Source: Paraburkholderia ferrariae NBRC 106233
GTDB lineage: Bacteria; Pseudomonadota; Gammaproteobacteria; Burkholderiales; Burkholderiaceae
Direction of reading: 5' to 3'
DNA: 64,000 nucleotides
Assembly: GCF_000685035.1 (NCBI RefSeq)
Contig: NZ_BAYB01000011.1
Span: 1 to 64,000 of the forward strand
The translations under genes and the position numbers were made by a program. How positions within the stretch are numbered: the first letter of the stretch is position 1; each line of letters starts with the position of its first letter. The notes under the pieces are model-generated. The model saw only the letters and a list, made by a program, of their open reading frames with translations, ran no database searches and was not told the DNA's origin. Positions 28,601-38,577 of the stretch are shown one piece after another.

Positions 28601-28965
28601 AGCTGCACGCGCTCGGCATCGGCATTTCGGTGGACGACTTCGGCACCGGCTATTCGAGCCTGAGCTACCTGAAGCGGCTGCCGGTGGACCGGCTCAAGAT
28701 CGACCGCTCGTTCGTGGCGGACATCGGCACGAGCGTGGACGACGAGACCATCACGGCGGCGATCATCGCACTCGCGCACGAACTGCAGTTGCAGGTGATT
28801 GCGGAGGGCGTGGAGACGTCGTCGCAGTACGCGTTCCTGCGCGAGCGCGAATGCGACGAGATGCAGGGATTCTTCTTCGCGCCGCCGCTGCCCGGCGAGG
28901 ACATCGCCGCGCTGCTGGGCGCGAGCGTGGCGTACGAAGGGACCGGGGCCGCGTGGATGGCCTGA
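25612..28965 (+). CDS. Membrane-bound PAS-GGDEF-EAL cyclic-di-GMP enzyme
   Basis: A 1117-residue inner-membrane signalling protein. TM1 is at about 8-29, a periplasmic region rich in Ala/Val runs to about 262, and TM2 spans about 264-284. Three PAS segments follow (about 300-415, 425-545 and 555-680), then GGDEF (motif at residues 759-763) and EAL (motif at 887-889). The GGDEF domain has the inhibitory I-site RTSD five residues before the motif. The EAL domain keeps the metal and catalytic residues seen in active phosphodiesterases (NLSARVF, ELTESTL, DDFGTGYSS, KIDRSFV, EGVET), so both synthesis and breakdown of cyclic-di-GMP look possible. The gene stands alone, 277 bp after the previous gene, so its input signal cannot be guessed from context. 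Confidence 0.93.
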   Translation: MNLLIPRRQLINLAVVAAAVGANAFVAWTQIGTQREIDARAAQAARVRHDLDRFREALGGGLAALGRFESGGVTEPADARARRAAALDEAARSVRAELADNPALLARFDTASLEALTVARDIDDTLARVEQRVADAQTQAAASSVAPAGSIVAAAPASGAARVAGASAVAAPVSVAPGWASGLYAPPGRAAAAPTGAASTVTAATTPLAALTSDAETWATTEYIRLDTRVDRLDARLSSLQGAEDLALAAALSESSRSSSRASALLIVTMLAGATLLLYTFGARESAAREKLRGTREIGERFQGLFDAHPVPMYVFDRETLGFLAVNAAAIQQYGYGEDEFLTMTIREIRVSEDVPRLEQHLARSDTLTPNVRTMAGIWHHRRRDGSTISANISHHALTFLGRAAVFVLAEDVSDQIRVEAEAQRSNQMLETVIDNIPQRIFWKDADSRYLGCNMTFARDAGLAYPEQVIGKTDEELPWRAYALRMQAQDREVLESGLPNINFEDDLTIDGVHKTTLTSKLPMLDGEGRVIGVIGSFTDTTERKRADLALRLQSRALDACVNAILITAPGPGGSNLIEYANPAFRRITGYDPAEVIGLDSRLLQRDDRDQDGLITIRESLGANREVSAVLRNYRKDGGLFWNQLLIAPVPDLDGRTTHHIGIINDVTELIRYQEQLEYQANYDSLTLLPNRNLLRDRLQQALVSAHRHERGVAVVFIDLDGFKNVNDSLGHSVGDRLLRVVAERLARCTRTSDTVARHGGDEFVIVLTDTIDEKSLINWMERARAMISEPVWLDGTELYVGCSLGASVFPQDGNDAETLLKKADVAMYRAKDMGRNTFQFFQPEMNASVGARMNLERRLRRALRDGEFRLHYQPLVEVESGRIVGMEALVRWYDPETGLVPPAQFIPVAEESGLIGPLSDWVLREACRQNRAWQRDGLPAVRVSVNLSARVFQQRNIAQLVTEVLAETGLAACYLELELTESTLMRNAEEAVSMLNELHALGIGISVDDFGTGYSSLSYLKRLPVDRLKIDRSFVADIGTSVDDETITAAIIALAHELQLQVIAEGVETSSQYAFLRERECDEMQGFFFAPPLPGEDIAALLGASVAYEGTGAAWMA

Positions 28966-28996
28966 GACGCGGCTCCAGCCCCGCAATCGCTGAAGC

Positions 28997-29392
28997 TCAG
29001 GCGAGCGCGGGCAGCTCGCGCGGTTTGCGGCCGCTGTCCGTGGCCACGTAGGTGAGCGTTGCCTCCGTCACCTTGACCACTTCGTCCGCAAGGCGCATGC
29101 GCTGGGCGTACACCTCGACTTCGACCGTTACCGAGGTCCTGCCGGTCTTGACGATCTCGGCATAGAAGCTCAGCAGGTCGCCCACGAACACGGGCTGCTT
29201 GAAGAGGAACGAATTCACCGCGACGGTCGCCACGCGGCCGTTCGCGCGGCGGCTGGCCGGAATCGAGCCGGCAATGTCCACCTGCGACATGATCCAGCCG
29301 CCGAACACGTCGCCGTGGACGTTCGCGTCCGAGGGCTGCGGCACGACGCGCAGCGCGGGCGGTTGTGGGGGGAGCGTGAGGGCGTCGGTCAT
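28997..29392 (-). CDS. Acyl-CoA thioesterase, hot-dog fold (YciA-like)
   Basis: A 131-residue single hot-dog domain. The N-terminal VVPQPSDANVHGDVFGGWIM contains the Asn and Gly-Asp pattern of YciA/BFIT thioesterases, with GDVFGGW forming the CoA-side loop. FLFKQPVFVGDLLSF is the second conserved strand. It probably hydrolyses acyl-CoA; chain-length preference is unknown. It is tail-to-tail with the GGDEF-EAL gene (31 bp) and divergent from the ABC exporter. Confidence 0.9.
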   Translation of the reverse strand: MTDALTLPPQPPALRVVPQPSDANVHGDVFGGWIMSQVDIAGSIPASRRANGRVATVAVNSFLFKQPVFVGDLLSFYAEIVKTGRTSVTVEVEVYAQRMRLADEVVKVTEATLTYVATDSGRKPRELPALA

Positions 29393-29682
29393 CGGGAGTC
29401 CATGAAAAAGTGGGGAGCTTCGCAGCAGGCGCTACGGCGGGCACGGCAGCGGGCGCCGGTGCCGCCCGAAAGGCGCCGCAGGAGCGGCCTCAGCGCCGCC
29501 GGCGGCCTTCTGCGACAATACGCGAATCAGGAATTGTACGGGAAAGCGGGTGTCCGGGCCGGCCCTTGAGGCCAGATCCGGGGCGAGCCTCGGGGCCAAA
29601 CCCGAGACCCCCGGGGCCGATGCCGCCTGCCCAACCCGTCGCCGGACACCCCCAATCCATCACGCGGTTCGCCGCTGCCTTC

Positions 29683-31578
29683 ATGCGCCGTTTCCCTTCG
29701 TCCAACGAACCCGCGCTGCCCGCCATCGGGCCGCGCAACGACTGGCAGACCATCGTCTCGCTGCTGCCCTATCTCACCGCGTACCGGTGGCGGGTGGCGT
29801 TCGCGCTCACCTGCCTGATCGGCGCGAAGGTCGCGAACCTCGGCGTGCCGATCGTCATGAAGCACATCGTCGATAACCTCGTTTCGGTGCGGCATCTCAC
29901 GGCGCTCGGGCGCGCGGAGCACGCGCCGGGCATCGTGCTCGTGGGCGGCATCGGGCTGCTGGTGGTGGCGTACGCCGTCGTGCGGCTCTCCACCTCGCTT
30001 TTCACCGAACTGCGCGAGATCCTCTTTTCGAAGGTGACCGAGAGCGCCGTGCGCCAGCTTGCGCTCAAGGTGTTCCGCCATTTGCACGCGCTCTCGCTGC
30101 GGTTTCATCTGGACCGGCAAACGGGCGGCATGACGCGCGATATCGAACGCGGCACGCGCGGCATCACCCAGCTCATTTCGTACTCGCTCTACAGCATCCT
30201 GCCGACGCTGGTGGAAGTGGGACTCGTGCTCGGCTTCTTCGTCGTGAAATATGAGGCGTACTACGCAATCGTCACGCTCGTCGCGCTGGTGGCGTACATC
30301 GTGTTCACCGTGAAGGTGACGGAGTGGCGCACGCATTTTCGCCGCACCATGAACGAACTCGATTCGCGCGCCAACTCGCGCGCGATCGATTCGCTGCTCA
30401 ACTACGAAACGGTGAAGTACTTCGGCAACGAGGAGTGGGAGACGAAGCGCTACGACGAGAATCTGCACCGCTACCGCGCGGCCGCGATCAAGTCGCAGCA
30501 TTCGCTTTCGGCGCTGAACTTCGGGCAGCAGGCCATCATCGGCACGGGGCTCGTGTTCATCCTCTGGCGCGCGACCCAGGGCGTGATGGCGGGGCGGCTC
30601 ACGCTCGGCGACCTCGTGCTCATCAACACCTTCATGCTGCAGCTCTACATTCCGCTGAACTTTCTCGGCGTGGTGTATCGCGAACTCAAGCAGAGCCTGA
30701 CCGACATGGACCGCATGTTCACGCTGCTCACGGTCTCGCGCGAAGTGGCCGACCAAGCGGGCGCGCCCGCGCTCGCGGTGCGCGGCGGCGAGGTGCGGTT
30801 TGCGCACGTGAGCTTTGCCTACGAACCGTCCCGGCAGATCCTGCACGACGTGAGCTTCACGATTGCGGCGGGCACCACGACCGCAGTGGTGGGGCACAGC
30901 GGCTCGGGCAAGTCCACGCTCGCACGCCTGTTGTTCCGCTTCTACGATCTCGATCGCAACGACCCGGAAAAATACGGCGGGGCGATCACGATCGACGGCC
31001 AGGACATCCGCGACGTCACGCAGGATTCGCTGCGCGCCGCAATCGGCATCGTGCCGCAGGATACGGTGCTCTTCAACGATTCGATCTACTACAACATCGC
31101 CTACGGCCGCCCCACGGCGAGCCGCGAGGAAGTGATCGCGGCCGCGCGCGCGGCGCATATCCAGGCGTTCATCGAGAGTCTGCCGAAGGGTTACGACACG
31201 CCCGTGGGCGAGCGCGGGCTCAAGCTCTCGGGCGGGGAGAAGCAGCGCGTGGCGATCGCCCGCACGCTGCTGAAGAACCCGCCGATCCTGCTCTTCGACG
31301 AAGCCACCTCGGCGCTCGATTCGCGCTCGGAACGCGCGATCCAGCACGAACTCGACCAGATCGCGCGCGAGCGCACGACGCTCGTGATCGCACACCGGCT
31401 TTCGACAGTGGTGCACGCCCAGCAGATCATCGTGATGGACCACGGGCGCATCGTGGAGCGCGGCACGCATGCCGAACTGCTGGCCGCGGCCGGGCATTAC
31501 GCGCAGATGTGGGCGCTGCAGCAGCAACGCGGCGCGGCTCCCGATGCGCGCATCGAGGAGGCGGCCGGAGAGCAGTGA
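29683..31578 (+). CDS. ABC exporter half-transporter, Atm1/HMT type
   Basis: A 631-residue protein with an N-terminal six-helix ABC transmembrane domain (about 40-335) fused to an ATPase domain. Walker A is GHSGSGKST, the signature is LSGGEKQR and Walker B is ILLFDEATSALD; the H-loop is IAHRLST. The membrane domain (FALTCLIGAKVANLGVPIVM, HLDRQTGGMTRDIERGTRG, NYETVKYFGNE) is characteristic of Atm1/ABCB7 transporters, which export glutathione-bound sulfur or metal species. It works as a homodimer. Start: ATG at 29683 gives MRRFPSSNEP; an in-frame ATG at 29620 would add 21 residues. Neither has a strong ribosome site. Confidence 0.9.
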   Translation: MRRFPSSNEPALPAIGPRNDWQTIVSLLPYLTAYRWRVAFALTCLIGAKVANLGVPIVMKHIVDNLVSVRHLTALGRAEHAPGIVLVGGIGLLVVAYAVVRLSTSLFTELREILFSKVTESAVRQLALKVFRHLHALSLRFHLDRQTGGMTRDIERGTRGITQLISYSLYSILPTLVEVGLVLGFFVVKYEAYYAIVTLVALVAYIVFTVKVTEWRTHFRRTMNELDSRANSRAIDSLLNYETVKYFGNEEWETKRYDENLHRYRAAAIKSQHSLSALNFGQQAIIGTGLVFILWRATQGVMAGRLTLGDLVLINTFMLQLYIPLNFLGVVYRELKQSLTDMDRMFTLLTVSREVADQAGAPALAVRGGEVRFAHVSFAYEPSRQILHDVSFTIAAGTTTAVVGHSGSGKSTLARLLFRFYDLDRNDPEKYGGAITIDGQDIRDVTQDSLRAAIGIVPQDTVLFNDSIYYNIAYGRPTASREEVIAAARAAHIQAFIESLPKGYDTPVGERGLKLSGGEKQRVAIARTLLKNPPILLFDEATSALDSRSERAIQHELDQIARERTTLVIAHRLSTVVHAQQIIVMDHGRIVERGTHAELLAAAGHYAQMWALQQQRGAAPDARIEEAAGEQ

Positions 31579-31637
31579 GACGTCGCGCGCCGTGGTGCGT
31601 GCGACGATGCGCTGGCCCGCTGGCCCGCCGGAAGGCT

Positions 31638-32357
31638 TCAGGCGCGCAGTGCCTGGTCCAGCGCCGCGAGTTGCTCAGGTGTCCCGACATTCTCCCAGCG
31701 CCCTTCGTAGAGTTCGCCGGTTGCGCGCCCTTGCGCAATCGTTTCGCGGTAGTACGGCGCGAGCGCGCGCTTCGTGCCGCGCGCGAGGTCGCGGAACATG
31801 CGCGTGTCGTAGAGCCCGATGCTGCCGAACGTGCGGCGAGGCGCACCGTCGAGCGCGAGCGTGCCGTTTGCCCCCAGCGCGAAGTCGCCCTTCGGATGGA
31901 ACGGCGGGTTCGGCACCATCACGAGATGCATGCCCGGCTCGGCGCGTGCCGCGAGCGCTTGCGCAGGCGTTTCGAGCCGCGCGAAATCGTATTCGCTGAA
32001 GATGTCGCCGGCCACGGCAAGAAACACGGCCGCCTCTCCCTGCGTTTCCAGCAGCGGCAGCGCCTGCGCAATGCCGCCCGCCGTCTCCAGCGCCTCGGTT
32101 TCGGGCGAGTAGCGCAGCGTCACGCCGAACTGCGCACCGTCGCCGAGCGCGGCTTCGATGCGCTCGCCAAGCCACGCGTGGTTGATCACGATGCGCGTAT
32201 AGCCGGCGGCGGCGAGCCGCTCGATTTGCCAGACGATCAGCGGCTTGCCGGCCACGGGCAGCAGCGGTTTCGGGGCGGTGTCGGTCAACGGGCGCATGCG
32301 CTCGCCGCGGCCGGCGGCGAAGATCATCGCCGTGCGCTCGAAGCGGGCGCGGCTCAT
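31638..32357 (-). CDS. murU: N-acetylmuramate alpha-1-phosphate uridylyltransferase
   Basis: Nucleotidyltransferase that converts MurNAc-alpha-1-phosphate and UTP to UDP-MurNAc in the cytoplasmic peptidoglycan-recycling bypass. 239 residues. The signature AMIFAAGRGERMRPLT is followed by KPLLPVAGKPLI. The middle holds an acidic metal site in VAGDIFSEYDF, and GRWENVGTPEQLAALD is near the C-terminus. The assignment over mannose-1-phosphate guanylyltransferase rests on the partner amgK 53 bp upstream, the arrangement known from Pseudomonas and other proteobacteria that lack a MurQ route. Confidence 0.9.
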   Translation of the reverse strand: MSRARFERTAMIFAAGRGERMRPLTDTAPKPLLPVAGKPLIVWQIERLAAAGYTRIVINHAWLGERIEAALGDGAQFGVTLRYSPETEALETAGGIAQALPLLETQGEAAVFLAVAGDIFSEYDFARLETPAQALAARAEPGMHLVMVPNPPFHPKGDFALGANGTLALDGAPRRTFGSIGLYDTRMFRDLARGTKRALAPYYRETIAQGRATGELYEGRWENVGTPEQLAALDQALRA

Positions 32358-32410
32358 GGGTGGGGCCTCGTCATGGGTGGGCGGGGTGGGGCTCGGAACG
32401 ATCGGAATGC

Positions 32411-33460
32411 TCAGAAGGTGTAGCCGCTCTTGACGGCCGTGCCTTGCAGCTCGTCGATGAGCCGAGCGAACGGCGCGAGCGGCCGGTAGCGGCGCGCGAC
32501 CTTGCTCGCGTAGCCGAGAAAGCGCGGCAGGTCGTCCATGTAGTGCGGCTTGCCGTCACGATAATGGATGCGGCAGAAAAGGCCCAGCACCTTGATATGG
32601 CGCTGCAGGCCCATCCATTCGAGCTGGCGGTAGAACTCGCCGAAGTCGGCGCTCACCGGCAGGCCGGCCTTTTTCGCGTGCTCCCAGTAGTGGGCGAAAC
32701 AGTCCAGCTCGAACTCCTCGTCCCAGCTGAGGAACGCGTCGCGCAGCAGCGAGGCGACGTCGTAGGTGATCGGGCCGTAGACCGCGTCCTGGAAGTCGAG
32801 CACGCCCGGGTTCGGGCTCGCGATCATCAGGTTGCGCGGCATGAAGTCGCGCAGCATGAACACCTGCGGCTGCGCGAGCGCGTTGTCGACGAGGAGCGCG
32901 AAAGTCTTGTCCAGCACCGCGCGCGTGGCCGCATCCACTTCGCGGCCCAGATGGCGCTGCAGGTACCACTCGGGCATCAGCTCCATCTCGCGGCGCAGGA
33001 ACGCTTCGTCGAAGGGCGGCAGCACGCCTTCGCGCGAGGCAAGCTGCCAGCGGATGAGCGCGTCGAGCGCCTCGCGCATCAGCTCGCGCGAGCGCGGGCC
33101 GGGGCCGGACTCTTGCAGCGCCTTCAGGTAGGGGGCCGTGCCGAGGTCGGTCACCAGCATGAAGCCGGCGTCGAAATCGGCCTCCAGTACGCGCGGCACA
33201 TGCACGCCGGCCGCCGCGAGCAGTTCGGCCACCTGCACGAACTCGCGGCACTTCTCGGGCGGCGGCGCGTCCACGGCGATCAGCGTGGCGCCGTGCGCCC
33301 CCGTGCTCGCGACGCGGAAGTAGCGCCGGAAGCTCGCGTCGGCGGAAGCCGGGGCCAGCGTGGCGGGATCGAGTGCGTGGCGTTGCGCGTGCGAGGCAAG
33401 CCAGGCGGCGAGCAGGTCGATGCGGGTATCGGCGGGGCGGTGCGCGGCGGTGGAGGTCAT
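32411..33460 (-). CDS. amgK: N-acetylmuramate/N-acetylglucosamine anomeric kinase
   Basis: Phosphorylates MurNAc (and GlcNAc) at C1, feeding MurU. 349 residues from the ATG at 33460. Aminoglycoside-phosphotransferase fold: N-lobe FRRYFRVAS, hinge LVTDLGTAPYL, the catalytic-loop equivalent LRDFMPRNLM (Asp and Asn), and metal-binding VLDFQDAVYGP. SADASFRRYFR is the nucleotide-loop region. The frame is open much further upstream through lptD, but that is antisense overlap. The gene is divergent from lptD with 222 bp between them. In bacteria with this bypass, recycling contributes to fosfomycin tolerance because it avoids MurA. Confidence 0.9.
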   Translation of the reverse strand: MTSTAAHRPADTRIDLLAAWLASHAQRHALDPATLAPASADASFRRYFRVASTGAHGATLIAVDAPPPEKCREFVQVAELLAAAGVHVPRVLEADFDAGFMLVTDLGTAPYLKALQESGPGPRSRELMREALDALIRWQLASREGVLPPFDEAFLRREMELMPEWYLQRHLGREVDAATRAVLDKTFALLVDNALAQPQVFMLRDFMPRNLMIASPNPGVLDFQDAVYGPITYDVASLLRDAFLSWDEEFELDCFAHYWEHAKKAGLPVSADFGEFYRQLEWMGLQRHIKVLGLFCRIHYRDGKPHYMDDLPRFLGYASKVARRYRPLAPFARLIDELQGTAVKSGYTF

Positions 33461-33682
33461 GAAAACCGGAAGCAGAATCAGTGGATCAACGTCTTGCCAT
33501 ATAATACCCCACGACTTTTTTGACGCGACTCGCGCCAAAGCCCGCATGACGGTACGCTTGCCGCCTTCATCGTCCGGTGTAAGGTGATCCGCTGTGCGCC
33601 CGGCTTCCGCCGCGGCACGCGCGAGAGGTGTGCGACCGCGGCGAGAAGGGCTGGCGGCCGGGCCGATTCGCCAAAACCATAC

Positions 33683-36052
33683 ATGCCGCCCAGAAAGCTT
33701 TTCCAGACGATCTCCAACAGTGACGACGGCGTGCCGGGCAAGCGGCGGCTCATCGCGGCACTCGTGGCCGTGCCGGGCTTGATGCCCGCGATCTCGCACG
33801 CCCAGCTCTCGGGTGCGGCCGCGCAGCCGGAGCCGCTGGACGGTGCATGGAGCCTGCGCCTCGCGCCGCAGCTCGAAGACCATCCGCTGGTGGCGGGGCA
33901 GCGCCCGGCCACCTTCGTGCTCGGCGATTCGACCACGGGCACCGCCGATACCGACGTCGCCGTCAAGGGTGCAGCCGAGCTGCGCCAGGGCGTGAACGTC
34001 GTCAAGGGCGATGCGCTGCATTACGACGAGGACACCGATACGGCCGATGCGTACGGCCATGTCGTGGTCTCGCAAAGCGGCACGACCTTCGCCGGTCCCG
34101 AAGCGCACCTGAAGGTCGAGGCGAACGAAGGCTTCATGCCCACGCCGAAGTACCACTTCACGATGACGGGCGGCTCGGGCAGCGCGGAACGCGCGGACCT
34201 GCTCGACAACGAGCGCTCGGTGCTCACGAACGGCACCTATACCGCGTGCCAGTGCTCGTCGAATCCGGCCTGGTATATCAAGGGCAGCGAGTTCGACTTC
34301 GACACGGGCGCCGACGAAGGCGTCGCGCACAACAGCGTGCTGTTCTTCCAGAACGTGCCGATCTTCGCGAGCCCGTGGTTTTCGTTTCCGCTCTCGGGCG
34401 ACCGCCGCAGCGGCGTGCTGCCGCCCACGTTCTCGCTCAGTTCGACGAACGGCTACGACATTGCCATACCGTATTACTTCAACATCGCACCGAACCGGGA
34501 CGCGACGATCACGCCCGAGCTGATGTCCAAGCGCGGCCTGTTCACGACGGCCAACTACCGGTATCTCTCGGCGAACTACTCGGGGACCATCACCGGGACG
34601 TTCCTGCCGGACGACGCGATCACGAAGACGAACCGCTACGCGCTGTTCATCCAGCACAACCAGAACTTCGGCGACGGGTTCGGCGGGTACATCTACTACA
34701 ACAAGGTCTCGGACAACACCTATCCGGAAGACCTGGCGTCGCCGGCCAGCCAGTTCATGAACGGCACGCAGCTCCTGTACCAGCAGGAAGCGGGCGTGAC
34801 GTACAACAACGGGCCGTGGTCGGTGCTGGCCCGCGTCCAGCACTGGCAGACGCTCGAAGGATCGTCGCCGCCGTACGGCCGCGAGCCCGAGCTGAACGTC
34901 AAGTACAACCAGTACAACGTCGAAGGCTTCGACTACGGCGCCGAGGCCGACTACTCGCGCTTTCGCATCACGAGTTCGGACATGACCGAAGGCGACCGCG
35001 TCGTCTTCAATCCGTATCTGTCGTACTCGCTGCTGGGGCCGGGCTACTTCGTGACGCCGAAGGTGCAATGGCACTTCGCCGCGTACGATCTGAGCAATAT
35101 CGGTTCGGGCTCGCCCGTCGGGCAGCCGAAGAACTTCACCGAGTCGGTGCCCACGTTCAGCTTCGACACGGGCCTCGTGTTCGACCGCACCGTGCACCTG
35201 TTCGGTCAGGACTACATCCAGACCCTGGAACCGCGCCTGTACTACGTGTACACGCCGTACCGGAATCAGGAGTTCGCGCCGCTCTTCGACACGGCCGATT
35301 CGGACTTCGGCCTCGCGGAAATCTTCACGCCGAACACCTTCGTCGGCGACGACCGCATTGCGGACTCGAACCGCATCACCGCGGCGATTACCACGCGCTT
35401 CATCGATCCGGCCACCGGCGACGAACGCGCGCGCTTCGTTCTCGCGCAGCAGTACTACTTCCAGGATCAGCGCGTGACGCTGACGCCCGGCGAGACGACG
35501 GCGCAGGCAACCCATTCGGACCTGATCGCAGGCGCATCGCTGAAGATCGGGGGCGGTTTCGCTTCGGAAACCGCGTTCCAATATAATGCCGACAATAACG
35601 ACCTGACGAAGGCGAGCGTCGGTTTCGGCTACAGCCCGGGCCCGAACCGGGTGCTGAACATCGCATACCGCTACACGCGCGCGAACACCACGCTCGACTA
35701 CACGCCAATCAACCAGATTATGATCTCGGCGCAATGGCCGTTTTCGCACCGGGTGTTCGCCGTGGGCACCTTCAATTACGATCTGGTCGGGCACCGGATC
35801 GTCAATGGCCTGGCGGGCTTGCAGTACGATGCCGACTGCTGGGTGCTCGGTGTCGGCATCCAGCGCTATGCAAACGGGGTCAATACGACCGGCGGCCAGA
35901 ATTCGTCTACGCGATTCATGGCGCAGCTAACGCTCAAGGGGCTGTCGAACGTCGATAACGGGCTGGTGGCAGCCTTCAAGGCCAGCGTGCCGGGCTACAC
36001 GACGCTGCCTGCCCAGCCGCCGCCGGCATCGCGTTTCACGGATTATCAATAA
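33683..36052 (+). CDS. lptD: LPS-assembly outer-membrane translocon LptD
   Basis: Outer-membrane beta-barrel that, with LptE, inserts LPS into the outer leaflet. 789 residues from the ATG at 33683. The N-terminal signal peptide ends at AISHA (about residue 36). A periplasmic OstA/LptA-like jellyroll follows (about 60-210, with [20 protein letters not shown] and YGHVVV), containing a Cys pair (ACQCSS) that may take part in the disulfides of mature LptD. The rest is a barrel rich in alternating aromatic strands ending SRFTDYQ. Upstream in-frame starts add an arginine-rich leader and are unlikely. It begins the lptD-surA-pdxA-rsmA block. Confidence 0.95.
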   Translation: MPPRKLFQTISNSDDGVPGKRRLIAALVAVPGLMPAISHAQLSGAAAQPEPLDGAWSLRLAPQLEDHPLVAGQRPATFVLGDSTTGTADTDVAVKGAAELRQGVNVVKGDALHYDEDTDTADAYGHVVVSQSGTTFAGPEAHLKVEANEGFMPTPKYHFTMTGGSGSAERADLLDNERSVLTNGTYTACQCSSNPAWYIKGSEFDFDTGADEGVAHNSVLFFQNVPIFASPWFSFPLSGDRRSGVLPPTFSLSSTNGYDIAIPYYFNIAPNRDATITPELMSKRGLFTTANYRYLSANYSGTITGTFLPDDAITKTNRYALFIQHNQNFGDGFGGYIYYNKVSDNTYPEDLASPASQFMNGTQLLYQQEAGVTYNNGPWSVLARVQHWQTLEGSSPPYGREPELNVKYNQYNVEGFDYGAEADYSRFRITSSDMTEGDRVVFNPYLSYSLLGPGYFVTPKVQWHFAAYDLSNIGSGSPVGQPKNFTESVPTFSFDTGLVFDRTVHLFGQDYIQTLEPRLYYVYTPYRNQEFAPLFDTADSDFGLAEIFTPNTFVGDDRIADSNRITAAITTRFIDPATGDERARFVLAQQYYFQDQRVTLTPGETTAQATHSDLIAGASLKIGGGFASETAFQYNADNNDLTKASVGFGYSPGPNRVLNIAYRYTRANTTLDYTPINQIMISAQWPFSHRVFAVGTFNYDLVGHRIVNGLAGLQYDADCWVLGVGIQRYANGVNTTGGQNSSTRFMAQLTLKGLSNVDNGLVAAFKASVPGYTTLPAQPPPASRFTDYQ

Positions 36053-36166
36053 CGCGTGATCCGTCGCGTTTTTCCCGGAACGGGAAGCGTGCGGGACAGC
36101 GCGGGGTCGGTTGCAAAGAGACGACGGGCGAAGCGGCCCGCCAACATTGGAGTATTTGTGGGAATC

Positions 36167-37528
36167 ATGAAAAAGCTTCGCCTGGCAGCGTTCGCTGCGA
36201 GTCTGATCGCCGTCGCGGGCCTCATGCCGGCCACGCCGGCGCAAGCGCAGGGCCTGCCCACCAATCCCGGGCAGACGGTGGACACGATCGCCGCCATCGT
36301 CAACGACGGCGTGATCACGCAGCGCGAGCTGGACGAGCGCGTGGGCCTCATCGCACGCCGCCTGCAGCAGCAGAACGCCCCGGTGCCGCCGATGGACCAG
36401 TTGCGCGCCCAGGTGCTCAACCAGATGGTGCTCGAACGCATCCAGCTCCAGCGGGCGAAGGAAGACGGCATCACCGTCGACGACGCCGCCGTGCAGCGCA
36501 CGCTGGAGCGCCTCGCCCAGGCCAACGGCCTCGACCTCGCCACCTACCGCGCGCGCATCGAGGCGGCGGGCGTGCCCTGGAGCACGTTCACGCGCGACGC
36601 ACGCACGGAGCTCACGCTCTCGAAGCTGCGCGAGAAGGAAGTGGACAGCAAGATCTCGGTGTCGGACGCCGAAGTCGCGAACTACATCGCCAGCCAGCGC
36701 GGACCGAATGCGGGTCAGACCAACGACCTGCACTTCGAGCACATCCTCATCAAGGCGCCGCTCAACGCTCCGGAAACCGACATCGAAGCTGCCCAGGCGA
36801 AGGCCAACGCGCTGCTCAAGCAAGCCCAGTCGGGCGACAAGTTCTCGAGCCTCGCGAAGTCGAATTCGCAGGCTGCGGACGCGAAGCAGGGCGGCGACAT
36901 GGGCTTCCTCGCGCCCTCGAAGCTGCCGCCCGAATTCGTGACGGCTGCGGCGACCATGCGCCCGGGTGAAGTCAATCCGTCGGTGATCCGCACCAACGAC
37001 GGCTTCGAGATCATCCGCCTCGTGGACCGCCGCACGGGCCAGGGCACGGCCGGCGCCGCGCCGACGCTCGTGCAGACGCACGTGCGTCACATCCTGCTGC
37101 GCGTGGGCGAAGGCGGCATGCCGGAGCCGGAAGCGCGCCAGAAGCTGCTGGAGATCAAGCGCGAGGTGCAGGCGGGCGGCGACTTCGCGAAGTTCGCGCG
37201 CACCTACTCGCAAGACGGCTCGGCTTCGCAGGGCGGCGACCTCGGCTGGATCAGCCCGGGCGAAACCGTGCCTGAATTCGAGCGCGCCATGAACACGCTG
37301 CAGGACGGTCAGATCAGCGACCCGGTGCGCACCGAATACGGCTACCACCTGATCCAGGTGCTCGGGCGCCGCGACGCCGAAGGCTCCGTGACCCAGCAGA
37401 TGGACCTCGCGCGCCAGGCAATCGGCCAGCGCAAGGCCGAGCAGGCTTACGCCGACTGGCTGCGCCAACTGCGTGACAGCGCCTACGTCGATTACAAGAT
37501 CGCCGGCATGACGCCGCCGCAGAACTAA
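36167..37528 (+). CDS. surA: Periplasmic chaperone and peptidyl-prolyl isomerase SurA
   Basis: Chaperone that carries outer-membrane proteins, including LptD, to the BAM complex. 453 residues. Signal peptide [19 protein letters not shown] with cleavage near PAQAQ. The SurA N-domain follows ([20 protein letters not shown], then [20 protein letters not shown]), then two parvulin PpiC domains (about 175-275 and 290-395, each with a QGGDMGF or QGGDLGW motif) and a short C-terminal helix. A GTG at 36158 (MGIMKKL) has the better placed TTGGAG site and is a real alternative start. Spacing to pdxA is 11 bp. Confidence 0.95.
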   Translation: MKKLRLAAFAASLIAVAGLMPATPAQAQGLPTNPGQTVDTIAAIVNDGVITQRELDERVGLIARRLQQQNAPVPPMDQLRAQVLNQMVLERIQLQRAKEDGITVDDAAVQRTLERLAQANGLDLATYRARIEAAGVPWSTFTRDARTELTLSKLREKEVDSKISVSDAEVANYIASQRGPNAGQTNDLHFEHILIKAPLNAPETDIEAAQAKANALLKQAQSGDKFSSLAKSNSQAADAKQGGDMGFLAPSKLPPEFVTAAATMRPGEVNPSVIRTNDGFEIIRLVDRRTGQGTAGAAPTLVQTHVRHILLRVGEGGMPEPEARQKLLEIKREVQAGGDFAKFARTYSQDGSASQGGDLGWISPGETVPEFERAMNTLQDGQISDPVRTEYGYHLIQVLGRRDAEGSVTQQMDLARQAIGQRKAEQAYADWLRQLRDSAYVDYKIAGMTPPQN

Positions 37529-37539
37529 AGGAAACCGCC

Positions 37540-38562
37540 GTGAACGCCCCCGCATCCTCGTCGCCGGCTCCGCGGGGGCCGGGGCCGATCCGCATTGCCA
37601 TCACCACCGGCGAACCCGCCGGCGTCGGCCCGGAACTGACTGCCGCCGCGCTCGCCGGCGCCGCTGCACACTGGCCCGACGCCGAGTTCGTGGTGCTCGG
37701 CGACCGGGACCTCCTCGCGGCACGCGCTGCCGCCGTCAACGTCGATTGGGCTGCGCTCAGCGCAAGGTCGCGCGTGCGCGTGGAGCACGTGCCGCTCGCC
37801 GTGCCGGCCCAGCCGGGCAAGCTCGACGCCGCGAACGGCCGCTATGTGCTGGCGCTGCTCGACCGCGCCATCGACGGCGCCGTGGCGCACGCGTTCGACG
37901 CCATCGTCACGGCGCCGCTGCAGAAGAGCACCATCAACGACGCCGGCGTTCCGTTCACCGGCCACACCGAGTACCTGGCCGAGCGCACCGGCACGCCGCA
38001 GGTCGTGATGATGCTCGCGGGCACCGGCGCGCGGCCGTTGCGCGTGGCGCTCGCCACGACGCACCTGCCGCTCAAGGACGTTTCGGCGGCGCTCACCGTC
38101 GATGGCCTCGTCACGACGCTGCGCATCGTCGACCACGACCTGCGCCGCCATTTCGGCGTGCCGCAGCCGCGCATCCTCGTGACGGGGCTCAACCCGCATG
38201 CGGGCGAGAACGGCTACCTCGGCCGCGAGGAGATCGAGACGATCTCGCCGGCGCTGAAGAGGGCCGCGGACGCGGGCATCGACGCGCGCGGCCCGTATCC
38301 GGCCGACACGCTGTTCCAGCCGCGCTACCTCAAGGACGCGGACTGCGTGCTCGCCATGTTCCACGACCAGGGCCTGCCGGTCCTGAAATACGCGACGTTC
38401 GGCGAAGGGATCAACGTGACGCTCGGCTTGCCGATCATCCGTACCTCGGTCGATCACGGCACTGCGCTCGATCTTGCCGGCACGGGCCGCGCCGACGCGG
38501 GCAGCCTGATCGCCGCCGTCGATACCGCCGTTTCGATGGCGCGGCACCGCCGCGCTCTCTGA
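37540..38562 (+). CDS. pdxA: 4-Hydroxythreonine-4-phosphate dehydrogenase
   Basis: Oxidises 4-phosphohydroxy-L-threonine in the DXP-dependent pyridoxal phosphate pathway. 340 residues from a GTG at 37540, with AAAGGAAACCGCC upstream. Seen: [13 protein letters not shown] at the N-terminus, [12 protein letters not shown] (metal-binding His), [14 protein letters not shown] and [16 protein letters not shown] (second metal His), all characteristic of PdxA. The first 16 residues are a Pro/Ser/Ala extension. It lies between surA and rsmA with gaps of 11 and 15 bp, an operon. Confidence 0.96.
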   Translation: MNAPASSSPAPRGPGPIRIAITTGEPAGVGPELTAAALAGAAAHWPDAEFVVLGDRDLLAARAAAVNVDWAALSARSRVRVEHVPLAVPAQPGKLDAANGRYVLALLDRAIDGAVAHAFDAIVTAPLQKSTINDAGVPFTGHTEYLAERTGTPQVVMMLAGTGARPLRVALATTHLPLKDVSAALTVDGLVTTLRIVDHDLRRHFGVPQPRILVTGLNPHAGENGYLGREEIETISPALKRAADAGIDARGPYPADTLFQPRYLKDADCVLAMFHDQGLPVLKYATFGEGINVTLGLPIIRTSVDHGTALDLAGTGRADAGSLIAAVDTAVSMARHRRAL

Positions 38563-38577
38563 CTGAATTTCCAGACG

